64,000 bases of DNA from Nitrincola lacisaponensis. GTDB taxonomy: Bacteria; Pseudomonadota; Gammaproteobacteria; Pseudomonadales; Balneatricaceae. Positions 26,510-34,925 of the stretch are shown piece by piece. A model generated the notes under the pieces. It was not told where the DNA came from and did no database searches. It was given only the letters and a program-made list of their open reading frames with translations. The position numbers and the translations under genes are program-made. Positions within the stretch are counted from its first letter, which is position 1, and the number at the start of each line of letters is the position of its first letter. The stretch lies in contig NZ_JMSZ01000021.1 in NCBI RefSeq assembly GCF_000691225.1, positions 195,764-259,763 on the forward strand, written 5' to 3'.

Positions 26510-27591
26510 GCCAGCCATTACAGCTCCCATCACCCGAGCAGCTTGCTGAGAGCCTTGCGCAGGAGCAGCCTCAGCCTGATACAGATCAGGTCGCCCAGGC
26601 AGCGGCTCAATTTGTTGAGCAATTGCTGGCAGCTGAGGCCGTGACTCAGCGCCAGCAGATCGACAGGCTGGGTCTGGAGCATCAGCAGGCATCGTCCAGG
26701 CTGACTCAGCTGTTAAATACGCCACTGGCTGAGTTGTCCGGTCAGTCAGGCAATGCTCAGGATGTTACCCAGTCACTGGAAGCCCTGCGTAGCGTGCTGA
26801 AGCAGCTGAAGCCTGATGCCCGGCAGCTGGAGTCAAATCACTGGACTGCTCGTTTGGGGCAGTTGGTTGGGCAGGCGCCTGTGCAGCGTTATTTTCGTCG
26901 CTATGAAACAGCACAGGACAAGTTGAATCAGTTGATCTCAGGATTACAGGCGGGGCGTGATCGTTTGACACGCGATGCCATCACGTTGAGCCATGATCAG
27001 CAGGATATGCACCAGGCTTTAGCGGGATTGAATTTTGCGGTCTTGCTGGGGTGTAGTATAGATGATCTTCTTGTAAATAAAATTGAAAACAATGAGTTGG
27101 ATTCTGAATCCAAAGTATTTGTTGAAGATGAGTTGCTGTTCCCACTGCGTCAGCGCGTGCTGGATTTGCAGCAACAGCAGGCTATTTGCCAGCAGGGTAT
27201 CCTGTCTGTTGAATTGATCATTCGCAATAACCGCGAGCTGGTGCGGGGTGTTGACCGGGCGCTGAATGTCACACTCTCGGCGTTGCGGGTTGCGGTAACC
27301 GTTGCGTTAGCGCTGACTCAGCAGAAGCTGGTACTGAATCACATTGATGCCTTGAATGATACAACTGAAGAGATGATCTCGACGACAGCTGAGGCGTTGA
27401 GGCGTCAGGGTACGGCGATTCAACAGCGGGCAGCAACAGCGCAGCTGGATTTGCAAACCCTGGAGCAGGCATTTGGTGATATGCAGGCCGCACTTGAAGA
27501 GGTGAGTCTTTATCGGCGGGAGGCCTTGCCCAGGTTGCAGGCCCAGATAGAGCGCATGCGTGTGTTGACAGAACAGGGGAGCAGTAAATGA
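26506..27591 (+). CDS. TelA/KlaA family toxic-anion-resistance protein
   Basis: A 361-residue cytosolic, highly helical protein of the TelA family (tellurite and toxic-anion resistance; also linked to envelope stress and antimicrobial tolerance). Core features are the GQAPVQRYFRRYETAQDKLNQLI region, LELIIRNNRELVRGVDRALNVT (here VELIIRNNRELVRGVDRAL) and ALTQQKLVLNHIDALNDTTEEMI. I chose ATG 26506 for its ATGA overlap with the previous gene; 26494 is also in frame. Biochemical function is unknown for the family. Confidence 0.88.
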   Translation: MSQPLQLPSPEQLAESLAQEQPQPDTDQVAQAAAQFVEQLLAAEAVTQRQQIDRLGLEHQQASSRLTQLLNTPLAELSGQSGNAQDVTQSLEALRSVLKQLKPDARQLESNHWTARLGQLVGQAPVQRYFRRYETAQDKLNQLISGLQAGRDRLTRDAITLSHDQQDMHQALAGLNFAVLLGCSIDDLLVNKIENNELDSESKVFVEDELLFPLRQRVLDLQQQQAICQQGILSVELIIRNNRELVRGVDRALNVTLSALRVAVTVALALTQQKLVLNHIDALNDTTEEMISTTAEALRRQGTAIQQRAATAQLDLQTLEQAFGDMQAALEEVSLYRREALPRLQAQIERMRVLTEQGSSK

Positions 27592-28277
27592 AAGTAATTG
27601 GCATGTTGGGCGGGATGAGCTGGGAGTCTACTCAAACCTACTATCGAGCGGTCAATGAGGGCGTCAAGCAGGCATTGGGCGGCTTGCATTCGGCACAGAT
27701 ACTACTCTATAGCGTTAATTTTGCAGAAATTGAACGCCTGCAGCATGAAGGGCGCTGGGATGAGCTGGCGGAGATGCTGAGTCAGGCTGCGCGATCTCTG
27801 GAGGCTGGTGGCGCTGATTTCCTGCTGATCTGTACCAATACCATGCACAAGCTGGCACCTCAGATTGCCGCATCCATTGGTATACCGATATTACATCTGG
27901 CGGATGCGACCGCGGTTGCTCTGCAAGAAGATGGCGTACGTTGTGTCGGGTTACTGGGTACCCGCTTTACCATGGAGCAGGATTTTTATCGGCAGCGCCT
28001 TGAAGCCGAAGGTATCCAGGTGGTTGTGCCGGATGCGGAAGACCGTGAGCGTGTACATCAGGTGATTTACACTGAGTTGTGCCGTGGGGTGATTAAATCT
28101 GTTTCACGGCAGGCCTATTTGAGTGTTATTCATCGTTTGACACTGCAGCAGGCTGAAGCGGTTATTCTGGGGTGTACCGAAATCGGTATGCTGGTACGTC
28201 AATCCGACACCCTGGTACCGCTTTACGATACGACGCTGATCCATGCACAGCAGGCTGTCAAAATGGCGCTGGAATAA
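27588..28277 (+). CDS. Aspartate/glutamate racemase family protein (YgeA-like)
   Basis: A 229-residue amino-acid racemase. The N-terminal GMLGGMSWESTQTYYRAVN is typical of broad-spectrum YgeA-type enzymes. The catalytic Cys pair appears to be CTNTMH (near residue 83) and GCTEIG (near residue 197). It interconverts L- and D-amino acids, substrate not set by sequence. It overlaps telA by 4 bp and ends the six-gene operon. D-amino acids and gamma-glutamyl peptides both concern the cell wall and periplasm, a weak link. Confidence 0.92.
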   Translation: MKVIGMLGGMSWESTQTYYRAVNEGVKQALGGLHSAQILLYSVNFAEIERLQHEGRWDELAEMLSQAARSLEAGGADFLLICTNTMHKLAPQIAASIGIPILHLADATAVALQEDGVRCVGLLGTRFTMEQDFYRQRLEAEGIQVVVPDAEDRERVHQVIYTELCRGVIKSVSRQAYLSVIHRLTLQQAEAVILGCTEIGMLVRQSDTLVPLYDTTLIHAQQAVKMALE

Positions 28278-28423
28278 GTTTTTCTTTTTTGCCGCAAACC
28301 TTGCGTGATCTGCAGGTGCGTTCCATAATCTCGCTGTTACAATCCTCGGGCCAGTGATCCGGTGTGCTTCACTGACAAATCGAGACAATCCCTCCTACGT
28401 ATTTGCTGATTTAAGGATAAACA

Positions 28424-29494
28424 ATGAGCAAACCAAGTTCTTCGTTAGTGCTGGCCAGTTTGGGCAGTGCGGCTGTTGGTCTATTGATTGGCTGGCAGCT
28501 GTCTCCCGGTACTGCTCAGGAGGTCGCTGAAGTGCCTGCTGCTGTAGCAGCTGCGGTGCAGCAGCTGCAGTTGGGTGATTCGCATCGTGGAGAGTTGACT
28601 ACCCAGAGTGGAGTGAATCGTAAAGACGGTAGTCGATTTAGTGAGTTCACTGTAGAACTCAGTGATAACACACTGATTGAAATAGAGTTAAAGGGAAGTC
28701 TTCATGGCGTTGTGTCACTGTTTGACTCACGTGATGATCTGTTAAATATGGCCTCTCACCTGCGTCATCGTATTGAGCAGCCAGGGCAGTACACTCTGGT
28801 TGTCAGTGGTATGGATGCCGACAGTTATGGTCCGTTTGATATCAGCGTGCGTGAAGTCGAATTGACGGACGAGCAGCAACTGTCTGTGCCTGCCGATGTC
28901 CGCTCCTGGTTGCAGGAAGGCTTGCCGAACCACTATGTGCTGCAAATTGATGAAGCCGGATTTTACCAGATCGACATGCGTTCCGATGACGTGGATTCCT
29001 ATCTGGTGCTTGAAGGACCGGGTGGCTATCGTCATGAAGATGATGATGGTGGTGAAGGCCTCAATGCGCGCATTCGTGATCTTCTGGAGCCCGGTGAGTA
29101 CCAGGTCACCGCGCGTGCATACAGCTCCGGTAGTGGTTTCTTTACCCTGTCCGTTGAAAACCGTGATCATATTGAGCAACAGCGTCAGCATCAGGCGGGT
29201 GAGCTGCAGCTGAATCAGACGCAGCGTGCACGACTGGAACGAGATCGTGAAGATGTGTATCAGGTAAGTCTGTCAGAAGCAGGTTACTATCAGATTGACA
29301 TGATTTCTGATGATCTGGACCCCTATCTTGAACTTCAGGGACAGGGTGTTGCCTACAGTGATGACGATGGTGGTGATGGATTGAATGCCCGCATCTATAC
29401 TTACCTGGAAGCAGGTGAGTATCGTGTTATTGCGCGCGGGTTTGATGAAGATGAGCGTGGCGCTTATCAAATTACCCTGACGCAGGATCAGTAA
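28424..29494 (+). CDS. Exported protein with PPC-like beta-domain repeats
   Basis: 356 residues. The N-terminal hydrophobic segment (about residues 6-24, LVLASLGSAAVGLLIGW) is a signal or anchor. Three beta-rich domains follow. The last two, starting near residues 181 and 287, are clear repeats of one unit: YQIDM.SDD.D.YL.L.G, then DDDGG.GLNARI, then GEY.V.AR. This resembles the bacterial pre-peptidase C-terminal (PPC) domain, often a secreted protein-stability or substrate-binding module. The first domain is a degenerate copy. No catalytic domain is seen. It is followed after 25 bp by a bPH gene. Confidence 0.75.
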   Translation: MSKPSSSLVLASLGSAAVGLLIGWQLSPGTAQEVAEVPAAVAAAVQQLQLGDSHRGELTTQSGVNRKDGSRFSEFTVELSDNTLIEIELKGSLHGVVSLFDSRDDLLNMASHLRHRIEQPGQYTLVVSGMDADSYGPFDISVREVELTDEQQLSVPADVRSWLQEGLPNHYVLQIDEAGFYQIDMRSDDVDSYLVLEGPGGYRHEDDDGGEGLNARIRDLLEPGEYQVTARAYSSGSGFFTLSVENRDHIEQQRQHQAGELQLNQTQRARLERDREDVYQVSLSEAGYYQIDMISDDLDPYLELQGQGVAYSDDDGGDGLNARIYTYLEAGEYRVIARGFDEDERGAYQITLTQDQ

Positions 29495-29519
29495 GCAGAT
29501 AAAAGGAAGCAGAACAGTT

Positions 29520-30092
29520 ATGTTGGCGAATGAGCAGGTCATTCTGAAAGTCCGTCGCAATCCCCTGTATTTGACTCGAGGTACGGTCGACCTGGTATTG
29601 GCAGGTGTGTTTTACAGCCTGTACCGCAGTGCCATCTCAGGGGTGCCTTTCTGGGATGAGTGGCGTTTGATCGGGCTGTATCGCAACATGATGATGGAGT
29701 TCTTTGATCAGGTATATGCCATACCGGCCACCTGGACGGGTATGGCATTACTGCTGATAGGGCTCTACTTTCTGCTAAAGTGCGTGCGTCGCTATCTGCA
29801 CCAGCTCAGCACCGCCTACCAGTTCACCAATGCGCGCGTCATGAAGCGCAGTGGTGTCTTGGGGGTGGCGACTCAGGAGTTACTGTTGCGCTCCATTGAT
29901 GGGGTATCACGGCAGCAGTCGTTGCTTGGACGATTGCTGGGTTATGGTACTCTGAAAATAGCAGGTCGTGGCAGTGAGGTGCTTGAATGGCACTATGTCA
30001 GTGATCTGGATGCGGTCAAGGAAACGCTTGAGAAACGCCTGCTGGCGCGTTCTTCCCGAATTCCAACACTGGAAACCAGTGCGGATTCATGA
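29520..30092 (+). CDS. Bacterial PH-domain (YdbS/bPH2-type) membrane protein
   Basis: A 190-residue protein with two N-terminal membrane helices (about residues 20-37 and 72-92), then a bPH2 domain with YQFTNARVMKRSGVLGVATQELLLRSIDGVS (YQFTNARVMKRSG) and GYGTLKIAGRG. Such proteins are inner-membrane and of unknown function. It lies 25 bp after the PPC-repeat gene and may share its transcript. Confidence 0.8.
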   Translation: MLANEQVILKVRRNPLYLTRGTVDLVLAGVFYSLYRSAISGVPFWDEWRLIGLYRNMMMEFFDQVYAIPATWTGMALLLIGLYFLLKCVRRYLHQLSTAYQFTNARVMKRSGVLGVATQELLLRSIDGVSRQQSLLGRLLGYGTLKIAGRGSEVLEWHYVSDLDAVKETLEKRLLARSSRIPTLETSADS

Positions 30093-30110
30093 AATTTTCA
30101 TGTTTTTTCC

Positions 30111-30139
30111 TCGAACCCCTGCTGGGATTCACTTATAAT
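30111..30139 (+). promoter_or_regulatory. Candidate promoter of nspC operon
   Basis: TATAAT at 30134-30139 is a perfect -10 followed by a GC-rich discriminator. The -35 17 bp upstream, TCGAAC, is weak. It sits 58 bp before nspC. Confidence 0.45.
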
Positions 30140-30197
30140 CGCGCCCTTTGATTCATAAGGGCCTGGTTGGGTCCGGTTTCAGCGGGGATTGCCATTG

Positions 30198-31295
30198 ATG
30201 CTTCAGACACCCTATTACCTGATTGATCGCAGCAAGCTTAAGCGCAACATGGAAAAAATAGCCTATGTTCGTGAGCAGTCGGGTGCCAAGGCTCTGCTGG
30301 CCTTGAAATGTTTTGCCACCTGGTCCGTATTTGACCTGATGAGTCAGTACATGGATGGCACGACATCTTCTTCCCTGAATGAGGTGAAACTCGGAAAACT
30401 GAAATTTCCGGGTGAAACCCATGCCTACAGTGTTGCTTATGCCGATCATGAAATCGATGAAGTGCTGGCGCACTCGGACAAGATTATATTCAATTCGATC
30501 AGCCAGTTAGAGCGATTTGATCAGGCTTCTTCTGATAAGGTTCGTGGCTTGCGTGTCAACCCGCGAGTCAGCAGTTCCGAGTTTATTATTGCAGACCCGG
30601 CTCGACCCTACAGTCGTTTGGGGGAGTGGGATGCTGCGCGTATCGAAGCGGTCATGGATAAAATTTCCGGCTTCATGTTTCACAATAACTGTGAAAACAG
30701 CGATTTCGATCTGTTTGATCAGATGCTCACCCGTATCGAAACCGAGTTTGGCCATCTGCTGCATCAGGTAGACTGGGTCAGTCTGGGTGGCGGTATTCAC
30801 TTTACCGGTGAGGGCTATCCCATCGATGCTTTTTGTGCACGTCTGAAGCGTTTTTCTGACAGCTTCGGGGTGCAAGTCTATCTTGAGCCGGGTGAAGCGG
30901 CGATCACACAAACGGCCACTCTGGAAGTGACCGTGCTGGATACGCTGTTTAATGGCAAGCATTTGGCGGTGGTTGACAGCTCGATTGAAGCGCACATGCT
31001 GGACTTGTTGATCTATCAGCAAAGTGCACGCATGGCGCCGAATGATGGTGAGCATCGTTACATGATTTGCGGCAAGTCCTGCCTCGCAGGTGATATTTTT
31101 GGTGAATTCAATTTTGACCAGCCGCTCAAGGCAGGCGACCGTCTATCCATTGAGGATGTTGCCGGTTACACCATGGTCAAGAAAAACTGGTTTAATGGCG
31201 TGCAGATGCCCGCCATTGCAGTGCGCCATGAGGATGGCCGTGTCGAGCTGATCAGGGAGTTTACCTTCGACGACTTTGTCCATAGCCTCTCTTGA
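30198..31295 (+). CDS. nspC: Carboxynorspermidine/carboxyspermidine decarboxylase
   Basis: A 365-residue PLP enzyme of the alanine-racemase fold that decarboxylates carboxy(nor)spermidine. The PLP Lys is in ALLALKCFA (about residue 35), followed by GTTSSSLNEVKLG. HNNCEN and the SLGGGIHFTGEGYP glycine-rich loop bind the cofactor phosphate, YLEPGEA follows, and CLAGD contributes the second active-site Cys. ATG 30198 is chosen over TTG 30189. It is paired with the dehydrogenase 42 bp downstream, the alternative spermidine/norspermidine route. Confidence 0.95.
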   Translation: MLQTPYYLIDRSKLKRNMEKIAYVREQSGAKALLALKCFATWSVFDLMSQYMDGTTSSSLNEVKLGKLKFPGETHAYSVAYADHEIDEVLAHSDKIIFNSISQLERFDQASSDKVRGLRVNPRVSSSEFIIADPARPYSRLGEWDAARIEAVMDKISGFMFHNNCENSDFDLFDQMLTRIETEFGHLLHQVDWVSLGGGIHFTGEGYPIDAFCARLKRFSDSFGVQVYLEPGEAAITQTATLEVTVLDTLFNGKHLAVVDSSIEAHMLDLLIYQQSARMAPNDGEHRYMICGKSCLAGDIFGEFNFDQPLKAGDRLSIEDVAGYTMVKKNWFNGVQMPAIAVRHEDGRVELIREFTFDDFVHSLS

Positions 31296-31337
31296 GGCGT
31301 GTGTTCGGCCCATGTGAAAAGTGGAGTTGAGGAAAAA

Positions 31338-32576
31338 ATGAAGAAAAACGTTCTGATAATCGGTGCTGGAGGTGTGGCCCAGGTAGTGGCTCATAAATGT
31401 GCGCAACATAATGACATACTCGGAGATCTTGCAATTGCGTCCCGAAGTATTGATAAGTGCGAACAGATTATTGCCAGTGTCCAGGAAAAAAACAGCCTGA
31501 AAGTGCCGGGTAAATTAACGAGCCATGCACTTAATGCACTGGATGTGGAAGCCACCAAGGCCTTGATCAGAGAAACCGACTCTCAGATCGTTATTAATGT
31601 AGGCTCTGCGTTCATCAATATGTCTGTACTCCAGGCCTGTATCGAAACCGGTGCAGCCTATCTGGATACGGCTATTCATGAAGAGCCGAATAAAATCTGT
31701 GAAACGCCGCCCTGGTACAACAATTACGAATGGCAGCGTCGTGAGCTGTGCAAACAGCAGGGTGTGACAGCCATACTTGGCGTCGGATTTGATCCCGGTG
31801 TGGTCAATGCCTATGCTGCGCTGGCAGCCAATGAGTATTTCGACTCCATCGACTCCATTGATATCATCGATGTTAATGCGGGTAGCCATGGGCGTTATTT
31901 CGCCACCAACTTCGACCCGGAAATCAACTTCCGTGAATTTACCGGTCAGGTCTGGTCCTGGCAGAATCGCCAGTGGACCAGTAACACAATGTTCGAGGTC
32001 AAACGTACTGATGATTTGCCCGTCGTAGGTGAACAAACCACCTACATGACAGGACATGATGAAGTGCACTCACTGTCACAAAATCTGGATGTGCCTAATG
32101 TGCGCTTCTGGATGGGATTTGGTGAGCACTATATCAATGTCTTCACAGTGCTGAAAAATCTTGGCTTGCTCTCTGAACAGCCGGTAACAACTGCTGAAGG
32201 ACTGGAAGTCGTGCCGCTGAAAGTTGTGAAAGCCGTATTGCCTGATCCTGCGTCCCTGGCGCCAAACTACACGGGTAAAACCTGTATTGGTGACATTGTA
32301 AAAGGACAGAAGGACGGTCAGGATAAGGAAGTGTTTATCTACAACGTTGCGGATCACAAGGATGCCTACAATGAAGTGGGTAGCCAGGGTATCTCTTATA
32401 CCGCAGGTGTTCCGCCCGTTGCTGCCGCCATTCTGATTGCTCGCGGTGACTGGGATGTTGCAGAAATGGTCAATGTTGAACAGCTGCCGCCGCAGCCCTT
32501 CCTTGGCTTGCTCAATGAGATGGGACTGCCGACACGTATCCGTGACGAGCAGGGCGATCGCGCACTGAATTTCTGA
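31338..32576 (+). CDS. Carboxynorspermidine/carboxyspermidine synthase (saccharopine-dehydrogenase family)
   Basis: A 412-residue NADPH-dependent enzyme that condenses aspartate semialdehyde with a diamine to make carboxy(nor)spermidine. The N-terminal Rossmann motif is IIGAGGVAQVVAHKCA, followed by IASRSIDKC and the saccharopine-dehydrogenase substrate region GVTAILGVGFDPGVVNAYA. ATG 31338 follows GAGGAAAAA, a good ribosome site. With NspC it forms a complete two-step polyamine pathway. A strong terminator follows. Confidence 0.95.
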   Translation: MKKNVLIIGAGGVAQVVAHKCAQHNDILGDLAIASRSIDKCEQIIASVQEKNSLKVPGKLTSHALNALDVEATKALIRETDSQIVINVGSAFINMSVLQACIETGAAYLDTAIHEEPNKICETPPWYNNYEWQRRELCKQQGVTAILGVGFDPGVVNAYAALAANEYFDSIDSIDIIDVNAGSHGRYFATNFDPEINFREFTGQVWSWQNRQWTSNTMFEVKRTDDLPVVGEQTTYMTGHDEVHSLSQNLDVPNVRFWMGFGEHYINVFTVLKNLGLLSEQPVTTAEGLEVVPLKVVKAVLPDPASLAPNYTGKTCIGDIVKGQKDGQDKEVFIYNVADHKDAYNEVGSQGISYTAGVPPVAAAILIARGDWDVAEMVNVEQLPPQPFLGLLNEMGLPTRIRDEQGDRALNF

Positions 32577-32600
32577 TTCAGTGCTGCGTTATATCCCGTT

Positions 32601-32634
32601 AAAATACCCGGCCTTGGCCGGGTATTTTATTTTA
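32601..32634 (+). terminator. Terminator after polyamine operon
   Basis: AAAATACCCGGCC/GGCCGGGTATTTT forms a 13-bp stem with a TT loop and T-rich tail. It could also serve the convergent gene ending at 32638. Confidence 0.9.
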
Positions 32635-32637
32635 ATA

Positions 32638-33789
32638 TTACCGTTTCAGCAGTAACCAGGCTTCCGCATAGTCACCGATATGGCGATTGTGGCGATGATA
32701 GTCATCCCAGTCACGGTAGTAACCGCTCAGCCAGTCCAGCTGATAGAGGTTGTCGTGAAAGGCACCACCGGTATCAGCCAGCAGGGTCAGACGGAATACT
32801 GGCTCGCCGTGTTCCTGGGTTCTTAACAGAATCAGTCGCCCCAGTCCCAGCTGAAAAATATCGCCAGCTACAGTGACTTTCGGACGTATCGGAATTTTAT
32901 AATCGGCATCTTTACCATAGCCCAGCACTCCCGGAACCTCTTTGAAGTACCAGTAACGCTCCTGTTCTTCAGGGCGGCGTGTACGATCATAGGCAATGCC
33001 ATTATTACGGTGAACATTGAAATAGCGTCGTTGACCGCCAGGTTCATTAACCACGGCGGTACCCTGTAATAACGCGCCTTCCAGATCATCACGGCTCAGC
33101 CATATCAGAGGAGGAGCAAGGTCACTGAGCCGGGTGGGCGGCTGGGGTGAGGTTTCCATGGCGACAATGGCCTGCTTGCCATAACGATAGCGGGTGATCT
33201 GATCACGCCTGGCATCGGCCTGTTCCAGGCTGAGCTGTGCTTCATCATGAGGCAGTCCATAGAGTGCGTGAGGAGTGGCTGCCGAGGGCGCTGTCTGGCC
33301 ATCGGTCAGGCGTACATAGTATTTGGTCAGCAGCAGCCGGTCTGCAGGGAGGCGCTGTAATAACGGCTTGCCTTCACTGAGTTGCTGGGCTCGCTGTTGA
33401 TCCGGCGACCAGCGGATAATCTCGAAGTGCTGCTGGATAAATTCAGGATCAGTGAGTCTGGAGCTGCGCCCGGCCTGAGCATCCTGCGCTACCACTTCAC
33501 AGATGAAAGTCAGTGTGTCTTTGATGCGCTCGGCGGGTGTGTTAAGCCAGGGTGTGGTGCCGCCATGAATCGTGGCGGGGTCATAGGCATGACCCTGTGA
33601 CAGATAGCGATGTGTCTCTTCTGCAACATCACACAGGTCTTCACTTAAATCGACCCAGGTGCCGGCGGGCAGCTGAGTGGCGGGTGAAAACGTTGGGCTT
33701 GCCAGGCTGCCAGCGCTAAAGCTGCAGGTGCCAGCAAGCACAGAAAGTACCAGGGTTAGTTTTTTTGCTCTGTTCATCGAGTGTGGCAT
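32638..33789 (-). CDS. Exported protein with MltA-like 3D (double-psi barrel) C-terminal region
   Basis: 383 residues with a signal peptide (cleavage near SLASPTF, about residue 31). The C-terminal third resembles the MltA/3D domain of lytic transglycosylases: GGQRRYFNVHRNNGIAYDR, then LGLGRLILL, then LADTGGAFHDNLYQLDWLSGYY, whose DTGGAF recalls the family's DTGGAI with catalytic Asp. The rest is not recognised. A periplasmic peptidoglycan role is plausible but unproved. It converges with the polyamine operon at the shared terminator. Confidence 0.6.
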   Translation of the reverse strand: MPHSMNRAKKLTLVLSVLAGTCSFSAGSLASPTFSPATQLPAGTWVDLSEDLCDVAEETHRYLSQGHAYDPATIHGGTTPWLNTPAERIKDTLTFICEVVAQDAQAGRSSRLTDPEFIQQHFEIIRWSPDQQRAQQLSEGKPLLQRLPADRLLLTKYYVRLTDGQTAPSAATPHALYGLPHDEAQLSLEQADARRDQITRYRYGKQAIVAMETSPQPPTRLSDLAPPLIWLSRDDLEGALLQGTAVVNEPGGQRRYFNVHRNNGIAYDRTRRPEEQERYWYFKEVPGVLGYGKDADYKIPIRPKVTVAGDIFQLGLGRLILLRTQEHGEPVFRLTLLADTGGAFHDNLYQLDWLSGYYRDWDDYHRHNRHIGDYAEAWLLLKR

Positions 33790-33908
33790 TCTCTGAAATG
33801 GATGGTTACGCGCAGTGTATCAGAGCCAACCTGAACGCAAAATCAATATCCAGGCAGGTCTGGAGCTTGAGCAAAAACATCCGGTCGGGTAGCTCAAGTA
33901 CAGGTGAG

Positions 33909-34687
<779 letters not shown>

Positions 34688-34925
34688 GGTTGTGGCTCCT
34701 GTAATACTTCATGCATCAAAGTATAGCTTTGTGTAGTGTCATTGTCATTACGATAATAGGTCAAGTTATCTATCGTCCGTCTCATCCACCCCGATAATCC
34801 GTAATGTAATATAGAAAAAACCTATCCTCCCAAATCAAATTTTGATTTGAACACAGCGCCGCAATGCTGGATCATTGTCACCAACATAATTAACACCTGC
34901 GATGAAACACAGAGGCGCTTGATAG

